The notes under the pieces: generated by a model | Databases searched by the model: none | Seen by the model: only the letters and a program-made list of their open reading frames with translations | Told to the model about the DNA's origin: nothing | Source: JANOBD01 sp031411495 | Lineage (GTDB): Bacteria > Planctomycetota > Phycisphaerae > Tepidisphaerales > Tepidisphaeraceae | Reading direction: 5' to 3' | Assembly (NCBI GenBank): GCA_031411495.1 | Contig: JANOBD010000127.1 | Span: 62,001-126,000 of the forward strand | DNA: 64,000 nucleotides | Translations under genes and position numbers: made by a program | Shown here: positions 19,792-29,300 of the stretch, one piece after another | How the letters are laid out: every line of letters starts with the position of its first letter | Position numbering within the stretch: position 1 is the first letter of the stretch

Positions 19792-22700
19792 ATGCCCAAA
19801 GAAATGCTCATCAACGTCTCCGCCGGCGAGGAATGCCGTATCGCGGTCGTTGACAACGGAAAGCTCGAAGAGCTTTATATGGAGCGCGCCAGCTCCGTCA
19901 GCCATGTCGGCAATGTCTACAAAGGCAAGGTCACCAACGTCGAAGCGTCCATCCAGGCCGCGTTCGTCGATTTCGGCATCGGCCGAAACGGCTTTCTCCA
20001 CATCTCGGATCTGATGCCGACCTACTTCGGTCGCAAGGGCGAGGGGATCAAGGAATCGGTCGGCCGCAAGATGGCCCGCCGCGACCGTCCGCCGATCCAG
20101 CAGTGCCTGCGCCGCGGCGATGAAATCATCGTCCAGGTGATCAAGGAAGGCATCGGCACCAAGGGACCCACGCTCTCGACCTATCTCTCCATTCCCGGCC
20201 GCATCCTCGTGATGATGCCGGGCGTCGGAAAGTCCGGCGTCTCCAAAAAGATCGAAGATGATGACGAGCGGCGTCGCCTGCGCGAGATCCTCGACAAACT
20301 CAGCCCGCCCAAGGATGCCGGATTCATCATCCGCACCGCCGGCGTCGGCAAGAGCAAGCAGGAGATCGAGCGCGACTTCAAATACCTCATGCGCCTCCAC
20401 GAAAACATCGAGAAGGCCGAGAAGAAGAAGGGGCCGCTCGAACTCTACGCCGAAGGCGATCTCGTCATGCGGACCGTCCGCGACGTCTTCACCAGCGACA
20501 TCGAGCAGATCGTTGTCGACGACAAGGAGACCGCCAAGCGGATCAAGGACTTCTTCAAGCTGCTCATGCCGCGCACCAAGAACAAAGTCGAGGTGTATGA
20601 GGAAAGCCTGCCGCTCTTCCACAAGTATCACATCGAGACCGACATCGAGCAGATGCACTCGCGCACCGTACCGCTGCCCAGCGGCGGTTCGCTGGTGATC
20701 GATCAGACCGAAGCCGTCGTGGCGATCGACGTCAACAGCGGCAAATCCCGCGAGAACAAGGACGCCGAAACTACTGCCTTCAAAACCGACATGGAAGCCG
20801 CCGACGAGATTCCGCGCCAACTCAAGCTGCGCGATCTGGGCGGCGTGGTGATTTGCGATTTCATCGATTTGCGGTTTGAGCGGCACCGCCGTGAGCTCGA
20901 GGCACGCCTGGCCGACAATCTCAAAAAGGATCGCGCCAAGACGCGCTTCCTGCGGATGAGCGAGTTCGGCATCATCGAAATGACCCGCCAGCGGATGCGG
21001 CCGTCGCTCAAGAAGAGCGTCTTTCACGACTGCCCCCACTGCAGCGGCCACGGGCTGGTGAAGACCGCCGAAAGCATGGGCCTCGACGTGCTGCGTCGGC
21101 TCGCGATCGCCGTTCACAACGAGCGCGTTCGCCGTGTCGAGCTCTCGCTGCATCCGGACGTCGCGGTGCAGGTGCTCAACAAGAAGCGTATCGGCATCGC
21201 CAAGCTGGAAGAAGAGAGCGACAAGCGGATCATTATCAAGATCGATTCGAACCTCGCGCTCGATCAGATGAAGTTCGAGCTGTTCGACGACCGCGAAGGT
21301 TCGATCTGGCTCGAAGTGCTGGGCATGGAACCGCCGCAGCACCTGGGCCGCGGGCGCGATGATCGCCCGCGTCGCGACGATCGGCGGAACGATCCGCGTC
21401 GCGACGATCGGCGTTATCACCAGCATGTCCCGCGTGAAGAGCTGGAAACCGAACGGGACGATGAAGAAGGTCCGCCGCGCCCGGCACGCGAGCCGGACTC
21501 GGGCGAAGAGGGCACGCCGGTGGCGAATGAAGGCGGCGCCGTCGTCGGCGAGGCGCCGGGTTACAGCGACTCAGGTGACCTGAGTGGTCGTTCGCGGCGC
21601 AGGCGTCGTGGCCGACGCGGCCGCGGTACGGGTGGCGATGAACCGCGCCAGGAGCCGCGCCAGGAACAGCGCCGGCCCACTGCCTACTCCAACGACCCCG
21701 GCGTCGAGGAGTTCCAGGACGAAGAGCCCGAAGAGGCAATCGAGGCCGTCGATGTTCCAGAGCAAGACGAAGCGCCCGAGCCCCAGGTGCGCGAACAGCG
21801 CGGCGGACGGGATGACCGTCCGCAGCGCGACGATCGGGGGCACCGCGATGACCGGGGCCCACGAGATGACCGCGGCCCGCGCGAGGATCGCGCACACCAC
21901 GACGACCGTGGCGGCCATCGCGACCAGGGCCGGCGCGACGAGCGCGGCTTTCGTGACAACCGCGACAACCGCGGCGGCGAGAACCGTCGCAACGGTCAGG
22001 GAAGCCAGCAGCGGAACCAGCAGGGCGGCGTCTTTCGCGATCGGCCGTACATCCCGCCGAATCGCCCCGCGCCGCTGCCGCCCCCGGTCGCTCCCAAGGC
22101 GAGCGCGTACGACGATGAAGTGGAAACGCCAGAACCCGGCAACTCGATTCATGGACCGGAGACCCACATCCGTCGCGACGAGAAGGGTGCTGGGCGTCGC
22201 GGACGACGGGGTCGTGGCCGCGGGCGTGGCCCGTCGCCGGAAGAAAAGACGGCGGCGCGGCTCCCGCAGCCGACCGAAGACTCGCTCGTTGCCCGCTTCC
22301 TGACCGAGCCGGTCGATGTGCCGATTCCGGACGAGATCGAAGACGAGTTCGGCAACGAAGGTCAACCGGTGCCCAACACGGATGATCGCGGCGACTACGA
22401 GCGCGAACAGCAGGGTGGACAGGGCGGTGGCGGCAAACGTCGACGTCGCCGTCGTGGCGGCCGTGGACGCGGGCGCAATCGCAATGGCGTTAGCGAGCAG
22501 GGTGGACCCGGCGACGGCGGCAGCTTCCCGCCGCGCGAAGCCAATGGGCCGCGTGATGGAAATGCACCACGCGACGCAAACGCTCCGCGTCAAGCAAATG
22601 CTCCGCGCGAAGGCAGATCCCCGCGTGAAGGATTTACGCCGCGCGATTCAAGCGCCTCTCGCGCCGGCCCGCGCAAAGTGATCGAAGAGACCGGACCCCA

Positions 22701-22824
22701 GACCGGCTCGACTGACAAGCATCAGATGGATGATGCGCAGGAGCCGACGGATATCAGCCAGTTCCTCAAGCCGATGACGCCGAGCGATCTGGAGTTCCTG
22801 CCGGAATACGAAGACGACGAGTAA
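19792..22824 (+). CDS. rne: Ribonuclease E/G with long disordered Arg/Asp-rich tail
   Basis: A 1,010-residue endoribonuclease for mRNA decay and rRNA/tRNA processing. An S1 RNA-binding domain spans about residues 35-135 (VYKGKVTNVEASIQAAFVDFG). The DNase I-like catalytic core has the metal-binding aspartates Asp313 (AVVAIDVNSGK) and Asp356 (VICDFIDLRF), 43 residues apart as in E. coli RNase E. The zinc link is CPHC (414-417). Residues from about 525 onward are low-complexity: first RDDR/RDDRGP repeats, then PREANAPRD-like repeats, with several RRRRGRRGRG blocks likely to bind RNA. A short acidic end (about 975-1010) may be a docking motif. The ATG has no SD because a hairpin element precedes it. 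Confidence 0.93.
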   Translation: MPKEMLINVSAGEECRIAVVDNGKLEELYMERASSVSHVGNVYKGKVTNVEASIQAAFVDFGIGRNGFLHISDLMPTYFGRKGEGIKESVGRKMARRDRPPIQQCLRRGDEIIVQVIKEGIGTKGPTLSTYLSIPGRILVMMPGVGKSGVSKKIEDDDERRRLREILDKLSPPKDAGFIIRTAGVGKSKQEIERDFKYLMRLHENIEKAEKKKGPLELYAEGDLVMRTVRDVFTSDIEQIVVDDKETAKRIKDFFKLLMPRTKNKVEVYEESLPLFHKYHIETDIEQMHSRTVPLPSGGSLVIDQTEAVVAIDVNSGKSRENKDAETTAFKTDMEAADEIPRQLKLRDLGGVVICDFIDLRFERHRRELEARLADNLKKDRAKTRFLRMSEFGIIEMTRQRMRPSLKKSVFHDCPHCSGHGLVKTAESMGLDVLRRLAIAVHNERVRRVELSLHPDVAVQVLNKKRIGIAKLEEESDKRIIIKIDSNLALDQMKFELFDDREGSIWLEVLGMEPPQHLGRGRDDRPRRDDRRNDPRRDDRRYHQHVPREELETERDDEEGPPRPAREPDSGEEGTPVANEGGAVVGEAPGYSDSGDLSGRSRRRRRGRRGRGTGGDEPRQEPRQEQRRPTAYSNDPGVEEFQDEEPEEAIEAVDVPEQDEAPEPQVREQRGGRDDRPQRDDRGHRDDRGPRDDRGPREDRAHHDDRGGHRDQGRRDERGFRDNRDNRGGENRRNGQGSQQRNQQGGVFRDRPYIPPNRPAPLPPPVAPKASAYDDEVETPEPGNSIHGPETHIRRDEKGAGRRGRRGRGRGRGPSPEEKTAARLPQPTEDSLVARFLTEPVDVPIPDEIEDEFGNEGQPVPNTDDRGDYEREQQGGQGGGGKRRRRRRGGRGRGRNRNGVSEQGGPGDGGSFPPREANGPRDGNAPRDANAPRQANAPREGRSPREGFTPRDSSASRAGPRKVIEETGPQTGSTDKHQMDDAQEPTDISQFLKPMTPSDLEFLPEYEDDE

Positions 22825-22852
22825 ACGCCGGGTCTCCGTGAAGTGTAGTCCG

Positions 22853-22889
22853 ACGCCCGCCGAGCAATACTCGGCGGGTGTTGTCTTTT
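22853..22889 (+). terminator. Rho-independent terminator after rne
   Basis: A 12-bp stem (22853-22864 with 22870-22881, one wobble) around a 5-nt loop is followed by TGTCTTTT. Confidence 0.85.
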
Positions 22890-22932
22890 GGGTTTCAATT
22901 CAAGCGCCGACTTCGCGTGTCACGACGTCACT

Positions 22933-25326
22933 TTACGAGATGATCGAGATTCGACGGTTCAAGTTTTTCTTCGTTGCGAAATCGATCAGATTCGACGTGG
23001 ATGAATGAGTGACAAGCAGCATGCTGCCGTAGTTCTGCGCGAGGATAAGCAGGTCATCGAAATCGACCTTGCCGGCCGGGTCGTAATCGAAATTGCCCTG
23101 GCTGAACGTCTTGCCGGTCGATCCGTAGTTCTGCGCGACGATGAGCAGGTCGTCGAAGTTCACGGCGCGATCTCGACCAGCGTCTGCGGCGAGGACGAAG
23201 AACTCGAACACCTTGTCGGCGAGCAGCAGGTTCCCCCCGACGTCCTGTACGCTGCCGGCCGGGAGCGTCACGCGGTAGTCGCCGTCCGGAAGAATCTGGC
23301 CGAATCGCGCTGTCGCGAGATTGGTGTTCGCGTCGTAGGCGAGATTGGTGACGGTAAAAAACTGGCTGGTCGTAAGATTTTGCACAAGCAGATCGCCCGG
23401 CGTGAGGCTCGCCGAAACATCATCGTCAAAGCCCAGCATGACGAGCTGCGCCGTTTCGAAAAGGAAATCGGCGGACGTCACGGTCGGCGGCACGTCGTGG
23501 ATGCCGAAATTTCGGGTGTCGTTGTTGGAGCTGCTGTTGATGAACAGGTCATAGACGCCCGTCGCGGGCGCGGTCTGGGCCCACCCTTGGCGCGGGACCT
23601 GGCGAACGTGTTCCGTCGAGCCGGGCAGGACGGTGTCGAAGATGTAGGTGCCGTTGGCAGCGGTCACACGCCGCGGATCGCCGTAGGTCAGGTGCAGTTT
23701 CCAGCCGAGCAAGTAGCCGGCCGGTTCTCCGCTGGCGTTGGGTCCTACAGCCCAGTCATTGATCATCAGAGTCCATATTCCGTTGGGATTAAAACCATCG
23801 AGATCCGCGAGCGATCCGGCGGGCCGGAATCGTCCCGTGAAGGGCGAGACGCCGTCGGCGATAGACGTCGCGGCCTGATCGTCAAAGATCGTGCCGAACA
23901 TCGGACCGTCTCCGCCGTTGCGGTTGAACAGCAATACATTGCCCGACTGCGAGAGCAGGGTGATCTGAAGATCGGAGGATCTGCTGTGGAGGATGTCCAC
24001 TTCGACATCGATATCGACGATGAGCCCCTCAAGAGATTGTGGAACGATGAATGGGACGGCAATGTTGAAGCTGGGAAATGCAACGCCCTGGAACGACGTG
24101 GCATCGTGCAGTGCCACCGGCAGCGGACTGTTCCAGTTGAAGGTGATCGAGCGTGTGTCGAGTTGGCGGTTGTTGTTCGCGTCGCGATAGACGGTGATGC
24201 CGGGCAAGCCTTCATCGCTGGCGTCGCGGTCACCCTGGCCGTCGTGGTCGTTAAATGCTGCGCCCGAGATGATACCCGGCCGGGCGGAACCGAAGTCGTT
24301 GCCGTCCACCGAGGCATTGCTGGCCAGTGTCAGCGTGATACCGGCGTTAGAGGCCGGATGGGTCTGCCGGTAGTCGCCGTAACGCTCCATGCGGAAAAGA
24401 TGATCGCCCGGGGGAAGGTTCGCCAACACGTAGTTGCCGCTGACTGATCCGATTGCGCTGTATTCCGCCGCGGTGATCCGGATCGTCCAGGAATCGAGCG
24501 TGCCCAGCGAACTCGAAGGATTGCTGTCGGCGATCTCGAGCTTCCACGTCCCGTTGGGATTCTCCCCGTTGATCAGCGCGAGCGCCTGCTCGGGCCGATA
24601 GGTGTCGAGGAAGAAGGGCGGGACGGCGCTGGTAATTGCCGTGTTGGCCTGATCGTCGAGCGTCAGGTTCACGATGTCGTCGGAACTGCCGCCGACGTTG
24701 CTGAACAGCTCGACGCGCGTGCCGTACGGACTGACCAGCCAGACCGACAGATCGCCGACGTTCGGGTGCGTGAAACTGACCGTCACTTCCAGATCGAGGA
24801 TCTTGGGCGACACGCCGCTGACGGCCAGCGATGACGTGACCCTGCCGGAGTGACTGGTGTTCAGCGAGTTGGACTGGAAGAAGCTTCGGGGAAAACTGCC
24901 GTCGTCAAAGATCGCGTCGCCATCGGCATCGGAATAGATGACCCGCCCGCCCAGGCCCGGCTCGCCGGCGTCGCGTACGCCGTTGGCGTTCAAGTCGTGG
25001 AACGAGGTCCCGGTGATGCGCGCCGGGCGTCGGTTGCCGAAATCCAACCCCGTCGCGACGCTGCCCTGGAGCACCGCCGTCACGTACTCGCCCGGTTGCG
25101 GCTTGGTCCGCGTCCATCCGGATTGCGCCACCTGGCGGATCGCGACAAAGTCGAAGCCGCCGGCGCTCAACGGCGTGAGGGCATAGGCGCCCGATGCCGC
25201 GGTGACCTCGCTGAGTTCGCCGGCGTCGAGCAACTCGTTGCCGTTGTCGTCCATGTACACGGTCCAGCCGCCCACGCCCGGCTCGCCCGCATCACGCACG
25301 CCGTCCGCGTTGAGGTCTTCGAACAC
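22933..25326 (-). CDS. SdrD B-like/P-domain/dockerin surface protein, 3' part of a gene split by TAG
   Basis: This is the longer part (about 797 residues from a GTG at 25326) of a secreted mosaic. The frame is continuous with the gene at 25381-26073 except for one TAG codon at 25383-25381, so the two probably form one 1,046-residue protein. It contains SdrD B-like domains (VFEDLNADGVRDAGEPG, SFHDLNANGVRDAGEPG, then an AFNDHDGQGDRDASDEG variant). Two P-domain (proprotein-convertase type) modules sit inside SdrD B loops, as shown by NGTWKLEIADSNP and NGIWTLMINDW. An Ig-like segment and a C-terminal dockerin pair (VNFDDLLIVAQNYG and VDFDDLLILAQNYG) complete it. The GTG start has no good SD, so independent translation is doubtful. 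Confidence 0.75.
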   Translation of the reverse strand: MFEDLNADGVRDAGEPGVGGWTVYMDDNGNELLDAGELSEVTAASGAYALTPLSAGGFDFVAIRQVAQSGWTRTKPQPGEYVTAVLQGSVATGLDFGNRRPARITGTSFHDLNANGVRDAGEPGLGGRVIYSDADGDAIFDDGSFPRSFFQSNSLNTSHSGRVTSSLAVSGVSPKILDLEVTVSFTHPNVGDLSVWLVSPYGTRVELFSNVGGSSDDIVNLTLDDQANTAITSAVPPFFLDTYRPEQALALINGENPNGTWKLEIADSNPSSSLGTLDSWTIRITAAEYSAIGSVSGNYVLANLPPGDHLFRMERYGDYRQTHPASNAGITLTLASNASVDGNDFGSARPGIISGAAFNDHDGQGDRDASDEGLPGITVYRDANNNRQLDTRSITFNWNSPLPVALHDATSFQGVAFPSFNIAVPFIVPQSLEGLIVDIDVEVDILHSRSSDLQITLLSQSGNVLLFNRNGGDGPMFGTIFDDQAATSIADGVSPFTGRFRPAGSLADLDGFNPNGIWTLMINDWAVGPNASGEPAGYLLGWKLHLTYGDPRRVTAANGTYIFDTVLPGSTEHVRQVPRQGWAQTAPATGVYDLFINSSSNNDTRNFGIHDVPPTVTSADFLFETAQLVMLGFDDDVSASLTPGDLLVQNLTTSQFFTVTNLAYDANTNLATARFGQILPDGDYRVTLPAGSVQDVGGNLLLADKVFEFFVLAADAGRDRAVNFDDLLIVAQNYGSTGKTFSQGNFDYDPAGKVDFDDLLILAQNYGSMLLVTHSSTSNLIDFATKKNLNRRISIIS

Positions 25327-25380
25327 CGTTCCAGCTATGAGCGAACGTTGTGTATTGAGGAAGTTGCGGCCCGTGACGAC

Positions 25381-26073
25381 CTAGGCACTGGCCAGCGTCA
25401 GGTTGTAAGACGCCGCCGCGGGGAAGGTCGTCCGCCAACTGCCTCGAGGAACCTGTCTGATCCTGGTGCTGCCCGGGGGATTGAGAACGTAATCGCCGTT
25501 GGCATCCGAGACGGTGCTGACCTCCAGCGAATCGAGTGTGCCATCATCGTCGTCATCAGCGAAAACGGTCCAGCCCGACGCCACCACATCGCCGTGATCG
25601 ACTCGTCCGTTGGCATTCGCATCGTTCCAGACCGTGCCGCTCACCTGCGGCCGCTGGGTATTCATGAAGTCGGCCGTGCGCGTCTGGTTGTTGGAGGTGA
25701 ACACGACGGTTGTCGCCCCGGTATCGGGATTGGTCGGACGCCAACCCGCCTGCGGCACCTCGCGGATCGTCACAATCGCGGGAAACTGCGTCGTGGCCAG
25801 TACAGCGAAACTAAGGCTGTATGCGCCACTCGCGTCGGTGACCCCGCTGGCTTCCCCGGCATCGAGCACGCTGTTGTTGTTGGTATCGCGATAGATGGTC
25901 CAACCGGCCAGCCCGGGCTCGAGGGCGATGGACGGGAACGGCCGGTCGCGCACGCCGTTGGCATTCTGGTCGTGGAACTTGAATCCGGTCACGGTGGCGA
26001 GCAGCAACCGTAGCTCAAGGGACTCGGCTCGGAACGTCGGACGACATTGAAGGGAAGGATAGCGTGCGAACAT
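25381..26073 (-). CDS. SdrD B-like surface protein, 5' part of a gene split by TAG
   Basis: The first 230 residues of the split mosaic protein. ATG 26073 has a textbook AGGAGG 5-6 nt upstream, so this is the true translation start, although the frame stays open to 26247. The N-terminus holds the planctomycete motif SLELRLLLA instead of a classical signal peptide. Two SdrD B-like domains follow (KFHDQNANGVRD and VWNDANANGRVDHGD). The protein stops at TAG 25383-25381 after LTLASA, and the same frame resumes with VVTGRNFLNTQRSLIAG. The parallel segment of the previous repeat reads RTADFMNTQRPQVSG, so a sense codon (CAG is the simplest) is expected at the stop. Confidence 0.75.
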   Translation of the reverse strand: MFARYPSLQCRPTFRAESLELRLLLATVTGFKFHDQNANGVRDRPFPSIALEPGLAGWTIYRDTNNNSVLDAGEASGVTDASGAYSLSFAVLATTQFPAIVTIREVPQAGWRPTNPDTGATTVVFTSNNQTRTADFMNTQRPQVSGTVWNDANANGRVDHGDVVASGWTVFADDDDDGTLDSLEVSTVSDANGDYVLNPPGSTRIRQVPRGSWRTTFPAAASYNLTLASA

Positions 26074-26356
26074 CACACCCTCCTGCATCAGGGGAAATGA
26101 ACATAATGATCGCCGGAACAAAATGTGCAGACCATCCGCCATGATATCGCGAGGCTTTTGACTCGACGACCAAAAACTTTTATTGGCGGATATCCCCGAG
26201 ATTGACGCAAGCTTCGAAACACGGTCAGTTGGCGAAAGGCGCGGCAATCGGATTCGGCGCGAGCCTTGGTTGAAAGCGACCTCGAGTGCCGACCTCGCAG
26301 GGTCAGGACCGATTTCAAAAATCGTCGTTTCAGAAGAGGCCGCTGCGGCTTGTTCC

Positions 26357-29300
26357 TCAGACGAGATCTGATGCGCGTGGAGAACGCTTTCTGACCTGCG
26401 TCAATGTTGCCGTTCTCAGCAGCGTCGTGGCGTACTGCTGCGCCAGGATCAGCAGGTCGCTGAAATCGACCGTGCCGGTGGGGTCGAAGTCGGCGTTGCC
26501 TTCGCTGAAGGTTTTTCCGGTCTGCTCGTAGTTCTGGGCGACGGTGAGCAGGTCGCTGAAGTCGACGACGCGGTCGCGGTTCACATCACCCTGCAGGAAG
26601 AAGAACGACGGCGCTGCGTAATCGCCGCCAACGACGTGGTCGTTGTCGCCGTCCAGCTGGTTGCCGAAGCGGTCGGCCGTGTTTGCGGAGGCGAGCGTGG
26701 CGGTGAAGTCGCCGCTGACGATCGAGTGATCGATCGCCACCGTCGCGGTGAACGTCACATGGTCGAAGGTGACGTCGTAGGCGGTGTCGGGCAGCGTCTG
26801 GCCGGTCGTGGTGTTGATAATGGTGATCGACGCATCGGTCAGGTCGGTCATGTCTTCACTGAAGACGAACTTCAGTGCCAGGTCAGTCTCGAACTCGAAG
26901 ACGCTGGAGGAAACGGTCGGCGCGACGGCCTCACGCTGGCCGAAGTTGGCGTCGATGAAGTCCTGCGCCGGTTCGAGGGTGACGCTCTGCGCCGCGGTGG
27001 CGCTGGTGACGGTAAACGTGCGGCTAAACGCGTCGCCGCCGGTGCCGTCGTTGTTGCCATCCAGCGGCGTGCCGAACGGGTCGGTGAGTGCGCTGCTGGC
27101 GACGAACTGCCAGGTACCTGGGGTCAGCGGGTTGCCGATGTTGAAGATGAACTCGTTGGTTCCGATGCGGTAGGTCGTGCTGTTGCCGGTGAGCGTGAGC
27201 GGGGCGGAGAGGTCGTCGGCGGTGCCGAAGACGTCATCCGCGCCGGCGCCGACGAGTTTCCAGTTCGCCATGTCATTCGCAGCAGCGGCATCGAGCACGT
27301 TGAAGAACTGCACGCGAACCTGCGTCGGGCTGCCGACGGTCATGCCGCCTTCGTTGGGCAGGCCCAGCACCTCACGGAAGTGCGGAGCGCCCAGCGACTG
27401 CGTCACGGCGCGATAGCTGTTGACGCGGCCGGTGCCGAGGAGGTTTGCGTAAGCCGCGTTGCCGGACACGCCATTGATATTGTCGGCCATGCCGAGGAGT
27501 TGGGCGGCCACCTGGTCGCGCGTCCAGGTGGGGTGTGCGCTCCAGATCAGCGCGGCGACGGCCGCCGCGTTCGGCGTAGCCATGCTGGTGCCGCTCATGC
27601 CGACGTATCCGCTGTTGGTGCTGGTGGAGTAGATCGGATCGCCGGGCGCGGAGATGTCGATGCCGGTGCCGTAGTTGCTGAAGGTGGCTTTCGCATCGCT
27701 GCTGGTGACTGTCGCCGCGACGAGCAGGAACTGGTCAAACTTCTGACGCGCCGGATTCATCTCGTTGTTGTTGCCGGCGGAATTGAAGTGAAGCACGCCG
27801 TGGTCGTAAAGATAATTCTCGGCGGCGAGGAAGAGGTTGTCATTGGCGAAGCCATCGACATTGTAACTGGTGCTGACGATCTTGATGCCATTGTCGGCGG
27901 CATACTTGTAGGTGTTGAAGATCACCGTGCTCGTCCAGGTGCCGGTGCCGTAGAAGCGGAGCGGGACGATGGTGGATTTGCCAGCAGTACCTGCCACCCC
28001 GATGCCGTTGTCGGTGCGTGCGCCGATGATGCCGATGACATGGGTGCCGTGTCTGTCCGAGCTGCTGGCGGGGCTGGCGTTGTTGTCGCCGGTTCCGATG
28101 GTGGTGCTGTTGGTGAAGTCCCATCCGGTGCGGTCGTCGATGTAACCGTTGCCGTCGTCGTCGATGCCGTTGCCGGCAATCTCGCCGGTGTTGATGTAGA
28201 GATTGTCCACCAGGTCGGGGTGGGTCAGCTGCGCGCCGTCGTCGGTTACGCCGATGATGACGCCCGCGCCTTCGCTGACATCCCAGGCAAGGTCGTTCTT
28301 CATCTTGATGTGATGGGATTGCGTCGGGTAGCTCGGATCATTCGGAACGAAGTCGCGCGGATCGGCGGCATCCGCGTAGCTGATGTTGGGCTGTGCCCAG
28401 CCCACGCCGGCGAGATGCGAGAAGAGACCGGCGATTTTCTCCGAGTCGTTTCCGGCTTTGACCTTGATGAAGAGCAACGATTGGCCGCGCACACTCCCGA
28501 GCGAGCTGGCGGCCGACATCAGGACGCTGTTCCGCAGCCCGCGATTGGCGAGCTTCTTGAGCGCGCCGTCCAGCCGGCTTCGATTGCTGACCGAGACGAT
28601 CATCTCGCCGGAGATGTGGCTCATCTTCGGTGCACGCGTGGAAGCGGCGTTGCCCGCACCGAGCGCCGAAAGCCCGACGAGTCCGCCCACGGTCGGAGAG
28701 GTCTGAAACCACTTGTTTGGCAGCACCGTGCGAATGTAAAGCTGCCCGGGGCGCAGGCCTGTGAAGGTGTAGGCGCCGCTTCCGTTGGTCGTGGTGCTGA
28801 CTTCGCCGGGTTCGAACAGGCTATTGTTGTTGGCGTCAAGGTAGACGGTTCGGCCGGCGATGCCGGGCTCATCGCCATCGCGGATGCCGTCGAGGTCGTA
28901 ATCCGCAAAGACGACGCCGCTGATCGATCCCGGCGCCTGCCGCACGCCGAAGTTCACACCGGTCTCCGTGCTGAGCGACGTACTGAGCGTGACGGCCGCG
29001 ACATCGCGCTGCGTCTGCCAGTTCGCCTCTGACGCGAGATAGACGTTGAACGTTCCCGCGGGAAGACCGGCGAGCGAATAGCCAGAGGGGGTAGAAGTGG
29101 CGGACGGCTCGCCGGAGCGGAAGTTGAGACTCCAGCCCAGCAGCGTGCCGGTGTCGAGCGTCGCGGCGTCGGTCACTTCGAGTTTCCAGGTGCCGTCGAT
29201 GGCCTGGCCGGCGACCGCCGACAAGGGCGACTCCGGCCGGTAGTTGCCGGTATATCCGCCGCCGGTGCCGATTGAGCTGATGGATGTCGCCGCGCCATCG

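Noticed and set aside
26636..29032. 798-codon open frame antisense to the S8 protease gene
   Set aside because: The sense strand encodes clear catalytic motifs, dockerin and P-domain; the antisense translation is low-complexity Val/Gly/Ala/Arg without any domain.
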